Assembly: GCA_002369075.1 (NCBI GenBank)
Contig: DFEG01000042.1
Coordinates: forward strand, 10,606-64,737
DNA: 54,132 nucleotides
Source: Bacteroidales bacterium UBA3808
Lineage (GTDB): Bacteria; Bacteroidota; Bacteroidia; Bacteroidales; Paludibacteraceae
Direction of reading: 5' to 3'
This document shows positions 41,656 through 50,248 of the stretch, in pieces; the first letter of the stretch is position 1, and the number at the start of each line of letters is the position of its first letter. The translations under genes and the position numbers were made by a program. Under the pieces are notes generated by a model. That model was not told where the DNA came from, did not search any database, and was given only the letters and a program-made list of their open reading frames with translations.

Positions 41656-42833
41656 AATCTTTCTATTAGTTCAATACACATGCGGGAGTTGTGGTAGGGG
41701 CATTTCCAGAATCCGGCTTTGTCGTGGGTACAGTCGGGGGTTCCGTCCGGCAGGACTGACCAGAACCATTCGCCGTTCTCGCGGTCTATCAAATGGGTTT
41801 GGATATAGCGGAATGCCTCCTCGGCTAACTGCAGGTAATGCGGGTCGGGGTTGTCTTGGTATTGGTCGAGGTACCCGACGACCGCTTCGGCAAAGCACCA
41901 CCACTCTTTCTCCTTGAGGATACTCTCACGTGCGGCAATAGCGAGACGGGAAGATATTTTTCCTATTTTCTCATTTTCACATTGATTCATTTCGAGCACA
42001 TCCTGCGCCTCACGGATGAGCCAAGCGGCTTCTATGTCGTGTCCGGGGGAAGTATGGGTGTTAGATGGCTGCCATTGCTCATCAAAGAAGAGAAGAAGAT
42101 GCCCGGTTGCGGGGTCAAAGATACGGTTGGCAAAGATGTCGATGAGGTTACGTAGTTGGCGCTCCACCCGATCTTTTGTACATTGCAGTTCGTTCCCTTG
42201 TTCCTTGAGCACCCGATAGAGATTGGTATATGCTTCCAGCACATGGAGGTGGGTGTTCATGGTAAAAGTACCATTCTCGTCTTTTTCGGAAAGGCGCATG
42301 TCTGCTATCGGCTGCCAGTCGCGGGTGAGAGCCTCGGTGTAGCCATTTACCATGTACGATTGGAAGGCGTGCGTCTCGATGTCGTCAAAGAGATGGATAG
42401 CGGCATTGAGGGCTTCTCTATCTTGGGTAGCGCGATAGTACTCCGCCAGACCGTATATGGCAAAAGCGATAGCATAGGTCTGCTTCTTGGTGTCCAGCGG
42501 GGTACCATCGGCATTAAGCGACCAATAGACACCACCGTACTCCCGGTCCATAAAACGGGTGATGAGATAGTCCTTGGCACGGGTAGCAAGGATGCGGTAA
42601 GGCATCTTATGGACGAGCCGCGTAGCAGCAGAAAAGGTCCATAGGATGCGGGCATTGAGGACGGCTCCTTTCTCTGCATCCTGATGCAGGATATTATGTC
42701 CATCTATGCGACCATAGAAACCGCCACGGGTATTATCCACCATGCGGTTGATCCAGAAAGGAAGGATATTGGTTTCGAGCAGAGACTGCGCTTCTGCTCG
42801 AAGATTTGATATTTGATATTGGATATTTGACAT
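41652..42833 (-). CDS. AGE-family disaccharide 2-epimerase (mannobiose/cellobiose type)
   Basis: An (alpha/alpha)6-barrel enzyme of the N-acylglucosamine 2-epimerase superfamily, 393 residues. Motifs are NILPFWINRMVDNTRGGFYG, KGAVLNARILWTFSAA, HLHVLEAYTNLYRVL, SPGHDIEAAWLIREA and AGFWKCPYHNSRMCIEL, which carry the catalytic histidines and the Arg/Glu sugar contacts of cellobiose 2-epimerases. Next to GH26 and GH130 its role is very likely conversion of mannobiose to mannosylglucose in the cytoplasm. The first codons (MSNIQYQISNL) are encoded by ATATTTGAT-type repeat words. Confidence 0.9.
   Translation of the reverse strand: MSNIQYQISNLRAEAQSLLETNILPFWINRMVDNTRGGFYGRIDGHNILHQDAEKGAVLNARILWTFSAATRLVHKMPYRILATRAKDYLITRFMDREYGGVYWSLNADGTPLDTKKQTYAIAFAIYGLAEYYRATQDREALNAAIHLFDDIETHAFQSYMVNGYTEALTRDWQPIADMRLSEKDENGTFTMNTHLHVLEAYTNLYRVLKEQGNELQCTKDRVERQLRNLIDIFANRIFDPATGHLLLFFDEQWQPSNTHTSPGHDIEAAWLIREAQDVLEMNQCENEKIGKISSRLAIAARESILKEKEWWCFAEAVVGYLDQYQDNPDPHYLQLAEEAFRYIQTHLIDRENGEWFWSVLPDGTPDCTHDKAGFWKCPYHNSRMCIELIERL
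42801..42833. repeat. GATATTTG tandem words at the AGE gene start
   Basis: AGATTTGATATTTGATATTG and GATATTTGACAT: four imperfect words forming the start codon and first eleven codons of the AGE gene (reverse orientation). Confidence 0.78.
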
Positions 42834-42849
42834 TTTTTATTACTCAATC

Positions 42850-44253
42850 TCAATTACGTTGAATTTGAAGGGCGGCATCGATCTCTTTCATGCGTGCCGT
42901 AGTGAGGGGATAGAACGATACCACCAGGACGGCAATGATACTCACCGCAGCCGGTATGAAGGACATGAGACAGCGCAGGCAGAGGAGCGCAGAATCCGGC
43001 TGAGGTAATTGAGAATTGACAATTGACAATTGAGAATTATACCCGCAGGCGGCAAGAAGCCACAGGGCAGCCGAACCGCCGATAGCACCGCCGAACTTCT
43101 GCGCCATGGAGGACGAGGAAAAGATCAGTCCTGTGGAGGCTGTTTTGTATTTCTGCTCGGCATAGTCGGACACATCGGCGTACATCGACCATACCAGAGG
43201 AGACATCACTCCCGTGAGCATAGAGATAAGTATCTGAGCGAGGAGCATGAGCCAGAAGCCGGTCTGCGAAACAGGAATAAAGAAGAACAGGACGGAGAGG
43301 ATGCAGAGGGCTATATTGACCGCGATGAAGGTCGTTTTCTTCCCCCACCGTGCAGCGATAGGCACGCAGAGTGCGACACCTATCATATTAGAGACCTCGC
43401 CTACAGCAAGGAACAAGCCGGCGTAAAACAAGAACGACCATCGACCGATAGCCAGTTGCGCTCCGGCAGGGATGATGTCGGCGAAGTAGTAGGCTACGGT
43501 AGCACCGCGGACGGTACAGAAGAGATTAAAGCAAAGGGCTGCACCGATGAGTATCCACCAGGGTTTGTTGGAAAGCAGTGCCTTGAAATCCGAACCGATA
43601 GAGACAGTGGAGACCGTCTTGAGTTCCTCTTTCGTCAGCAAGAAACAGCAGATAAAAAGGACGAAACAGGCAGCAGCAATGACTACCATCGCCCAGAACC
43701 AGCCCTGAGGCGTATTGTAGCCACCGAGGGCGTTGCAGAGCGGTTCCCAGAGAAAGAGGGCAAAGAATGAACCGCCATAGGCGAAGAACATACGGAAGGA
43801 CGAATAGACCGTTTTCTCCTGCGAGTCGGCAGTCATCACGCCAAGCATAGCCCCATAGGGCACGTTGATGCCCGTATAGACGGTCATCATGAGGATATAG
43901 GTGGCGTACGCCCAGACAAGTTTGGCGGTGTACCCCCAGTCCGGCGTAGTGAAAAGCAAGATACCTGCGATGGAGAAGAGCGGCGCCACAAAGAGCAGGT
44001 ACGGACGGTACTTGCCCCACCGTGTCTGCGTGCGGTCTGCCAGAATACCCATCATCGGATCGGAGACTGCGTCCCAGATACGCGTGACAAGGAGGATGAT
44101 TCCTGCATCCTTGAGCGAGAGACCGAAGATGTTGCTATAAAAGAACGGCAGGTAATAGGAAAAGACTTTCCAGAACATCGACGAGGACATATCGCCGAAA
44201 CCGTAGCCTACGTGGCGAAGCCACTTGTTATTTACCATTTTGTCATTTACCAT
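42850..44253 (-). CDS. GPH-family sugar:cation symporter
   Basis: Inner-membrane importer of the glycoside-pentoside-hexuronide family, 467 residues and about 12 transmembrane helices. Family features are YGFGDMSSSMFWKVFSYYLP near the N-terminus, TRIWDAVSDPMMGILADRTQ with its charged loop, WGKYRPYLLF, and YADVSDYAEQKYKTASTGLI late in the protein. Position between the epimerase and GH130 genes indicates transport of mannobiose or similar. One loop (CGYNSQLSIVNSQLPQPDS) is encoded by AATTGACAATTGA words, and the N-terminus (MVNDKMVNNK) by CATTTACCATTT words. Confidence 0.92.
   Translation of the reverse strand: MVNDKMVNNKWLRHVGYGFGDMSSSMFWKVFSYYLPFFYSNIFGLSLKDAGIILLVTRIWDAVSDPMMGILADRTQTRWGKYRPYLLFVAPLFSIAGILLFTTPDWGYTAKLVWAYATYILMMTVYTGINVPYGAMLGVMTADSQEKTVYSSFRMFFAYGGSFFALFLWEPLCNALGGYNTPQGWFWAMVVIAAACFVLFICCFLLTKEELKTVSTVSIGSDFKALLSNKPWWILIGAALCFNLFCTVRGATVAYYFADIIPAGAQLAIGRWSFLFYAGLFLAVGEVSNMIGVALCVPIAARWGKKTTFIAVNIALCILSVLFFFIPVSQTGFWLMLLAQILISMLTGVMSPLVWSMYADVSDYAEQKYKTASTGLIFSSSSMAQKFGGAIGGSAALWLLAACGYNSQLSIVNSQLPQPDSALLCLRCLMSFIPAAVSIIAVLVVSFYPLTTARMKEIDAALQIQRN
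43004..43041. repeat. AATTGACAATTGA words inside the symporter gene
   Basis: GGTAATTGAGAATTGACAAT, TGACAATTGAGAATTATA; four 7-bp-spaced words translated as NSQLSIVNSQL. Confidence 0.82.
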
Positions 44254-44275
44254 TGGGTCATTTATTTAGACATTG
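44226..44275. repeat. CATTTACC / TGTCATTT words at a gene junction
   Basis: TATTTACCATTTTGTCATTT, ACCATTGGGTCATTTATTTA and GACATTGAGG span the symporter start and the end of the GH130 gene, contributing codons to both. Confidence 0.7.
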
Positions 44276-45503
44276 AGGCATTTTTGGCGACGAGGGCTTT
44301 GATCTTCTCCACGGAGGCAGAGGTGGTGAGTCCGTCTTCGGGGGTATGAAGGCAGTAGTCAAGAAGCTGCTCCACGGTAGTGGTGGCTACATGGAGCCGG
44401 GTGTCTGCGGAGGCGTAGTAGATAAAGACACGGCGGGTGTCTTTGTCATTTGACATTTGACGTTTGACATTTGACATTTCCTCCACTATCCAGCCGTTGG
44501 AAAAGGCAACATTCATGACATCGCCGATGTATTCGTATCCTTCGGGCACGAGAAACCATCCGCCTGGTCGGGCAATGACACGTGTTGGGTCGTCGAGGGC
44601 GGTCATATACATATAGAGCACATAACGGAGTCCGGAAGCGGTAGCACGTACGCCGTGGGCGAGGTGCAGCCAGCCTTTGGCAGTCTTAATGGGTGCGGGT
44701 CCTTCGCCGTTCTTGACCTCATAGACGGTGTGATAGGCACGGGAGAAGATGATGCGTTCGTTGCGCACCTCGGCGTGGGTAATGTCGGGGGTAAGTGTCC
44801 AGCCGATTCCTCCGCCTTTGCCGGTCTCGATAAAACCGTCCTGCGGGCGGGTATATAAAGCGTATTGCCCGTCCACAAACTCAGGGTGCAGCACTACATT
44901 TCGCTGCTGGCAGAGGGATTTGAGGTCATCGAGCCGTTCCCAATGCACAAGGTCCTTGGTGCGGGCGATGCCGGCTGCTGCAGTAGCCGCCGAGGTATCG
45001 AAAGGCTTGGTCTCATCATGACGCTCCACACAGAAGATGCCGTATATCCATCCGTCCTCGTGGCGCGTGAGGCGCATGTCATAGACGTTCGTTGCGGGTG
45101 CGTTATTGCCGTCGGGCATGGTGACAGGTTCGGGCCAGAAACGCCAGTTGTCGATGCCGTTGGGCGACTGGGCTACGGCAAAGAAGGATTTGCGGTCCGC
45201 TCCTTCCACACGTGCTACTACGGTGTATTGGCCTTCAAAAAGGATGGCTCCGGCATTGAGCACCGCATTCATCATGATGCGCTGCATCAAGTAGGGATTG
45301 TCCTGCTCATTGAAGTCATACCGCCACTCCAGCGGCGTATGCTCCGCCGTGAGAATGGGGTATTGGTATTTGGTATAAATACCCGTCGAAAGTCGAAAGT
45401 CGAAAGTCGAAAGCCCATTTTCCGCCATCGGCTCATTGGGACGAGTAAGGAGTGCTTCGTGGGCGGCACGGAGAGAGGATAGTTTAGATTGGTAATTGGT
45501 CAT
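44262..45503 (-). CDS. GH130 mannosylglucose phosphorylase
   Basis: Phosphorolyses beta-1,4-mannosyl-glucose to mannose 1-phosphate and glucose in the cytoplasm. The 413-residue beta-propeller enzyme has GH130 group-1 features: YPILTAEHTPLEWRYDFN, NAGAILFEGQYTVVARVEG, ATNVYDMRLTRHEDGWIYG (catalytic Asp region), KGGGIGWTLTPDIT and HLAHGVRATASGLRYVLYM. The adjacent epimerase and GH26 genes match the known mannan pathway of Bacteroides fragilis. Two stretches are repeat-encoded: GLSTFDFRLSTG near the N-terminus and SNVKRQMSNDKD before the last strands. Confidence 0.93.
   Translation of the reverse strand: MTNYQSKLSSLRAAHEALLTRPNEPMAENGLSTFDFRLSTGIYTKYQYPILTAEHTPLEWRYDFNEQDNPYLMQRIMMNAVLNAGAILFEGQYTVVARVEGADRKSFFAVAQSPNGIDNWRFWPEPVTMPDGNNAPATNVYDMRLTRHEDGWIYGIFCVERHDETKPFDTSAATAAAGIARTKDLVHWERLDDLKSLCQQRNVVLHPEFVDGQYALYTRPQDGFIETGKGGGIGWTLTPDITHAEVRNERIIFSRAYHTVYEVKNGEGPAPIKTAKGWLHLAHGVRATASGLRYVLYMYMTALDDPTRVIARPGGWFLVPEGYEYIGDVMNVAFSNGWIVEEMSNVKRQMSNDKDTRRVFIYYASADTRLHVATTTVEQLLDYCLHTPEDGLTTSASVEKIKALVAKNASMSK
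44442..44480. repeat. CATTTGACATTTGAC words inside the GH130 gene
   Basis: Five 7-10 bp words (GTCATTTGACATTTGACGTT, TGACATTTGACATTT) translated in frame near the C-terminal end of the enzyme. Confidence 0.82.
45385..45413. repeat. Four exact GTCGAAA words inside the GH130 gene
   Basis: GTCGAAA occurs four times head to tail and reads in reverse as STFDFRLST. The word is identical to that in the leaders near 7.9 and 13.9 kb. A related ATTGGTAATTGGTCATTGGT array lies at 45490-45522, over the start codon. Confidence 0.85.
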
Positions 45504-45509
45504 TGGTGA

Positions 45510-46565
45510 TTATAATTGGTTGATGAACTTCTTAAAGTATTCCGCTTCGGGGGTGCCTGGGAGAGGGAGGAAGTAATGGGTAGGAATATCCCATGCGTTG
45601 CGCCAGACGAGGACGTATTCGATGTCCGGGTATTCACGCAGGAGCGGCAGGAGGACGGTAGTGTACCAATTAGGGCACCGAAGCGCCTCGCAGCCGGTCT
45701 CTGTAAAAGCGAAGCGTTTGCCGTGCTCCTTTGCCAGTCTTGCCGCTGCGTCCAGTTGCCGGTGGGCACGGTACAGATAGTCCTCTGTGCCTTCGGCTCC
45801 GCCGTGGTGGTAACAATCGGTACCGATGATATCCACGTATTCGTCGCCCGGGTACCACTCTGCGGTCTCGCGGTATGCCCCTTCGGGCGTATCTTCATAA
45901 AGCGTCAGTTTGTCCGGGCTATATGCGTATAGCGCATTGATATCCAATATATTCATGTAGTTGCGCGTCCACTGCCAGAGGGCGATATAGTCCTGAGCCG
46001 AAGCGGCTTCCCTGCCCCACCAGAACCAATTGCCGGACTGCTCATGCCAGAGGCGTACGATGAGTTGGTCCGGTTGGGTCTGCAAAGCGGCAACCTGTGC
46101 CACGAAAGCTGCTGCGCGTTCTATCCATACCTGCATGGTGTCATGTACCTCGGTGTCGGGGTCGATAACTTGCGCCAGGCAGGGCGTAGTGTCCCATGAG
46201 TTGCCGCCTGTCAGCGGGTTGCGGGCATGCCAGGAGAGGGTCACTTTACCGCCGCGCTCAAACTGACGGGCACACTCCTCCAACATACGGGAGAACGGCA
46301 CCGAGTCGAGGTTGCGGGAGTGGTTCAGTTCGATACCACCGATGTCAAAACCGATGAGATCGGGATATTGCCCTGTGACGTCACGGATGCAGGAACGGGT
46401 ATCGGCATAGGTACTATCCGCGAGGCGCTGCCAGCCGGAGCCATAGACTACATCATCCTGGTGACCAAAGAGAACTCGCAGTTTGGTCGGCTGACAAGCC
46501 GCGAGAAGGACGAGGGACAGAAGTACGATGTACGATTTATGTACGAAGGAAAATAAGGGTCTCAT
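45510..46565 (-). CDS. GH26 beta-mannanase, lipoprotein
   Basis: Cleaves beta-1,4-mannan; relatives in Bacteroides release mannobiose. The 351-residue protein has a lipoprotein signal (SYIVLLSLVLLAAC). GH26 motifs are VTLSWHARNPLTGG, LIVRLWHEQSGNWFWWG (acid/base Glu) and RFAFTETGCEAL (nucleophile Glu), plus YVLVWRNAWDIPTHYF. The start ATG overlaps the stop of the GH36 gene (ATGA), and GH130 begins 6 bp after its stop. The acid/base motif has HEQSG where many family members have HE followed by another residue, a small variation. Confidence 0.93.
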   Translation of the reverse strand: MRPLFSFVHKSYIVLLSLVLLAACQPTKLRVLFGHQDDVVYGSGWQRLADSTYADTRSCIRDVTGQYPDLIGFDIGGIELNHSRNLDSVPFSRMLEECARQFERGGKVTLSWHARNPLTGGNSWDTTPCLAQVIDPDTEVHDTMQVWIERAAAFVAQVAALQTQPDQLIVRLWHEQSGNWFWWGREAASAQDYIALWQWTRNYMNILDINALYAYSPDKLTLYEDTPEGAYRETAEWYPGDEYVDIIGTDCYHHGGAEGTEDYLYRAHRQLDAAARLAKEHGKRFAFTETGCEALRCPNWYTTVLLPLLREYPDIEYVLVWRNAWDIPTHYFLPLPGTPEAEYFKKFINQL

Positions 46566-48670
46566 TTCAACTCAAAGATGCGGGAGGGGTAATCGATGTT
46601 ATATTCCGTAGAGAGGGGTATGTTCAGTCCGACAGACATGAGGTAGGCGCCGGTGAAGGACTTACCGTCTAACTCGCAAGGTTCGCCTTCTCCCCAAGCG
46701 TTTCGGTCATGGTGATACGCTACACGGATGTTCTTCTCATGGAGCGTATAGGTGCGGTCAGGATCGAGACCTGCGAGACGGATGCGACGCGAGGACTGCT
46801 TCATGAAGGATGATAGTCCGTAGGCAAAAAGGACTGCATGATCTTTCGCATCATTCACATACATGAGCGATGCTACTTGCTGTTTCTCTACAACAGGCAC
46901 GGGCTCATAGGGTGAAACCAGACGGTACAGGTTGCCTAACTGGATGAGGGGGCGCAGTTCCTTATAATCCGCAAAAGCGACGGTACACTGGGCGCGTTCC
47001 TCATCGGTCATGTGCGCCGGCTGGAGCTCCATACCGAGACGACCGGACATCGCTACATCGCAGCGGAACTTAATCGGAGTCGTGCGTCCGGTCATGAGGT
47101 AGGGACTGCCGCCAATGTGCTGCGCCATGGCGTTGGAGGGGAAGAAATACGAGGTGCCCCATTGGATATAGACGCGCTGGAGGGCGTCGTTGTTGTCCGA
47201 CACCCAAAACTCGTCGAAATACGGCATGAGACCGTAGTTGGCGCGTCCTCCGCCCGAGGCGCAGTTCTGGATGACCACGTTCGGGTACTTGGCGCGGATG
47301 CGTTCGAGCGTCTTGACCAGCCCCAGATGGTAGTCCACTAAGAGATTTGAAATTGGATATTTGTCATTTGATATTTTTCCGCAGTTCTGGATAGAGGCGT
47401 TGGCATCCCATTTGATGTAGGCGATTTCGGGGTTATTGGTGAGCAGCGTGTCCACCATGTTGAACACAAAATCCTGCACCTTGGGGTTCGTCATGTCTAG
47501 CACCAGTTGGGTGCCGCCTCGTCCAAGTTTGAGTTCGCGTCCGCGCTCCTGCAGCACCCAGTCGGGGTGTTGTTCATAGAGTTCGGAGAGGGTGTTGGTG
47601 GCTTCGGGTTCGATCCATATACCGAACTTGATATGCCGTTCTTTGGCTGCATCGGTTAGTGCTTTCAGTCCATTCGGCAGTTTGCGTGTATCAACCACCC
47701 AGTCGCCGAGGGCGGCATTGTCGCTGTTACGCTGGTACTTGCCACCGAACCAACCGTCGTCCATGACAAACAGTTCTCCGCCGAAAGCAGCGATGTCGTT
47801 CATCATAGCGAGGATACGCTCCTCGGTGATGTCGAAATAGATACCCTCCCAGGAATTGAGGAGGATGTCGCGGGTGGCATTGCCGTTATGAAGCATGCCG
47901 CAAGTGCGTGCCCAACGGTGGAAAGCGCGGCTGACGCCGCCCATGCCTTCGTTCGACCATGTATAAGCCAAATGGGGCGTAGAGAATACCTTTTTCGGTT
48001 CCAATACATACTCGGACGCCATAGGGTCGATACCGGCATAGAAATGAAATCCTTTCTCGTCGGTGGCTGCTACACGGAGTTCAAAGTTACCGCTCCAGCA
48101 GAGTGCTGCACCAAGCACGCGTCCGTAGTTCTCTTGGGGTACGCCGTCCGGCGCAATCATCACTTCGGGTGCGTCCAGATGGGCGTTACGCGCGCCATCG
48201 GAGTTACGGATGGCTTTCACGCCGCGCGTGAGAGGTTCAATCGTCGGCACGCCTTCCGCCGCCCAGTTACCATGAATATGCAGCAAGTGCGGGTTGTCTC
48301 CCTCGATAGGCAGATAACCGCTGTCGTACCGCTGCAAGCGCACAGGTCTCTTCTCGGTGTGGGAAATATCGTACCATGTCTCGGTCATCTCCACCGTTTT
48401 CCATTGCCGCACATGGATGGTCACATAGAACGGCTGCACAAGGTCTTTCGTTTTGATTACCGTTTCCGCATATTGCGGATTGTCGATGTAGGTTGTGTCC
48501 TGCGGTCTCAGTTGCAGACTCTGGTCGCCGTCGGCGTGCTGCACGAGGAGCGCCGGGAGATGGATATGGTCGATGTCACCAAAGGTGGGTAACAACTCTA
48601 TGGCATGCAGCTGCACGCCCGCCCAAAGGCAGGCGCACAGCGCAAAGGAAAAGATTCCTGTTCGTTTCAT
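46562..48670 (-). CDS. GH36 alpha-galactosidase, exported
   Basis: Removes alpha-1,6-galactose side chains from galactomannan. The 702-residue protein has a signal peptide (MKRTGIFSFALCACLWAGVQ, then LHA). The N-terminal beta-sandwich leads to the TIM barrel with MNDIAAFGGELFVMDDGWFG, YIKWDANASIQN (nucleophile Asp), VIQNCASGGGRANYG and FWVSDNNDALQR (acid Asp), all GH36 hallmarks. A stretch between the nucleophile strand and the next helix (KISNDKYPISN) is encoded by ATATTTGTCATTTGATA words. The downstream GH26 start overlaps its stop. Confidence 0.94.
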   Translation of the reverse strand: MKRTGIFSFALCACLWAGVQLHAIELLPTFGDIDHIHLPALLVQHADGDQSLQLRPQDTTYIDNPQYAETVIKTKDLVQPFYVTIHVRQWKTVEMTETWYDISHTEKRPVRLQRYDSGYLPIEGDNPHLLHIHGNWAAEGVPTIEPLTRGVKAIRNSDGARNAHLDAPEVMIAPDGVPQENYGRVLGAALCWSGNFELRVAATDEKGFHFYAGIDPMASEYVLEPKKVFSTPHLAYTWSNEGMGGVSRAFHRWARTCGMLHNGNATRDILLNSWEGIYFDITEERILAMMNDIAAFGGELFVMDDGWFGGKYQRNSDNAALGDWVVDTRKLPNGLKALTDAAKERHIKFGIWIEPEATNTLSELYEQHPDWVLQERGRELKLGRGGTQLVLDMTNPKVQDFVFNMVDTLLTNNPEIAYIKWDANASIQNCGKISNDKYPISNLLVDYHLGLVKTLERIRAKYPNVVIQNCASGGGRANYGLMPYFDEFWVSDNNDALQRVYIQWGTSYFFPSNAMAQHIGGSPYLMTGRTTPIKFRCDVAMSGRLGMELQPAHMTDEERAQCTVAFADYKELRPLIQLGNLYRLVSPYEPVPVVEKQQVASLMYVNDAKDHAVLFAYGLSSFMKQSSRRIRLAGLDPDRTYTLHEKNIRVAYHHDRNAWGEGEPCELDGKSFTGAYLMSVGLNIPLSTEYNIDYPSRIFELK
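47343..47378. repeat. ATTTGATATTTG-type words inside the GH36 gene
   Basis: AGATTTGAAATTGGATATTT, GTCATTTGATATTT. They are similar to the words at the AGE gene start (both encode ...ISN..Y.ISN). Confidence 0.8.
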
Positions 48671-48789
48671 AGGGATTATCGGATTTTCATTTTACAATGC
48701 CGGACCTGATCCTTTACCGCTACCAAATCCTACTTTACCGGTAGTACCAGTATCAATTTATCAGGTTAGTTTTGTATTCTCGATGTTAT

Positions 48790-48862
48790 ACTTTAGTTAT
48801 ACTCTGGTTATACGAATGTAACGTATATCTATCGTGTATCTATCGTATATCTATCGTATTTT
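48790..48862. repeat. GTTATAC and GTATATCTATC words between surface-protein and GH36 genes
   Basis: Three TTATAC words (48790-48813) and then three copies of an 11-bp word GTATATCTATC fill part of the 200-bp gap. No promoter match was found in the gap. Confidence 0.75.
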
Positions 48863-48870
48863 AGTGCGGA

Positions 48871-50160
48871 TTAGAAGCAGATTCTTTGCCCTTGCACATT
48901 GTACATCTGTCCGTTATACTGTATATAGAGTTGACCGTTACGGAGGACTTTGGTTGCTCCGTCCCTCTCAGCGGATACGGTATTCTCTATGCCGGTGGTG
49001 ATGTCTTTAGGTTTGCCGATGACGATAGATGTGAGGTGGTAGCCTTGTCCGTTGATGACGAGACCATGGTCGGCAATATCCTGCGCTATCTCGTCGGAAG
49101 CCACTCTGTAGGCAAAGAAGGTGCCATGGTTGGTGACAGCGAGGTCAGTCCATGACCAAGTTTCTCCGGCTTTGTAGGTAAGAGCGAACTGTGCTCCTTC
49201 GATCGCTTCGGCATAATAGATCTTGATACTGTCATCTTTGGCGAGTCCTGCCAACATATCCTGTTGCTCATTGTAGGTGTCGAATTGTTCACCCGGGTAT
49301 TCCTCCGTATTCCACGAGATAGCGATGTTTCCGGTCCAGACGGTTTGGTCTTTATATTCTTTGGTTTCGGGCTGTGGTTCGGGATCATCGCCTGGCTCTT
49401 GGTAAGGCAGGAGTTGCAGTTTGGTCACGGTACAGAGTTTGCCTTGGATGGTCAGACCGGAAGCTTTGATATTAGCTACGAGATCCGCATCAGCCACGGC
49501 ATAACGATAAGTGCCTGCTGCAGTCAGTGACTCCCAGTTCGTACCGGGAATAGCAGTCCATGGATTGTTAACAGCGATATTGATTTGGCAATAGGAGTCG
49601 GTGAGATCGGTAATGGTGATTGCGATAGAGTCGTTGAGCGCCAAGTTTTGCAGTTTGGCAGCATCGATGCCGAAGCCGTCATTTCCCTCTGCACCCAGCA
49701 CTTGTGTACCTTCCCATAGTGTTTCTGCAACGCGGTCGGTCGGTTGGGGCTCCGGCGTATCGGGAGTATTATCATCCACGATGATGGCGGTGATGTTATA
49801 TCCCTGACCACGGAAGATGAGTCCGCGCTCGGCTATCTCGGTAGCGATCTGAGCGGATGCAACAGTGTAAGACATTGTTCCGTTTTCAATGGTCGTAGTG
49901 AGGTCTGTCCAGCTCCACGAATCCCCGGCTTTGTAGGTCATGACATACTGGGGTTCATCAATGCCGGGGGTGACAGAGACTTTGATGGTGTAGTCTTTCT
50001 GCAAGCCTGCGAAAATGCCTTCGGGTGTTTCAAACTGCGTGCCGGCATAGACTTCGGCGTTCCAAGAGATAGGTTCGTTACCTGTCCAGACGGTAGTCTC
50101 CGCTGCTGAGAGGGAGAGAGTGGCAGCAAGGGCTGCGATGAAAGTGAAGATTTTTTTCAT
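48871..50160 (-). CDS. Three-module surface protein of the mannan PUL (candidate glycan-binding protein)
   Basis: A 429-residue exported protein in the position usually held by SusE/F-like binding proteins. After the signal peptide (MKKIFTFIAALAATLSLSAA) come three homologous modules of about 105 residues, separated by Pro/Asp-rich linkers: TTVWTGNEPISWNAEVYAG, ETLWEGTQVLGAEG and QTVWTGNIAISWNTEEYPG. Modules 1 and 3 share YKAG(D/E)(S/T)WSWTDL; module 2 has diverged. Exposed tryptophans fit carbohydrate binding. The tail (KVLRNGQLYIQYNGQMYNVQ, GQRICF) resembles that of the secreted protein near 13.2 kb. Binding is inferred from context only. Confidence 0.7.
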   Translation of the reverse strand: MKKIFTFIAALAATLSLSAAETTVWTGNEPISWNAEVYAGTQFETPEGIFAGLQKDYTIKVSVTPGIDEPQYVMTYKAGDSWSWTDLTTTIENGTMSYTVASAQIATEIAERGLIFRGQGYNITAIIVDDNTPDTPEPQPTDRVAETLWEGTQVLGAEGNDGFGIDAAKLQNLALNDSIAITITDLTDSYCQINIAVNNPWTAIPGTNWESLTAAGTYRYAVADADLVANIKASGLTIQGKLCTVTKLQLLPYQEPGDDPEPQPETKEYKDQTVWTGNIAISWNTEEYPGEQFDTYNEQQDMLAGLAKDDSIKIYYAEAIEGAQFALTYKAGETWSWTDLAVTNHGTFFAYRVASDEIAQDIADHGLVINGQGYHLTSIVIGKPKDITTGIENTVSAERDGATKVLRNGQLYIQYNGQMYNVQGQRICF

Positions 50161-50195
50161 AATAGATAGTAATTAATGATTAATGAATATTTTTT

Positions 50196-50212
50196 GTCGG
50201 ATAGCATCCGAC
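50196..50212. other. Small hairpin between susD and the surface-protein gene
   Basis: GTCGGAT-AGC-ATCCGAC, a 7-bp perfect stem. On the transcribed strand it is followed by A residues, not T, so it is more likely an mRNA-stability or processing hairpin than a terminator. Confidence 0.5.
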
Positions 50213-50248
50213 CTAATTAACATAGATTATTGGGTTCGCATAGATTGA

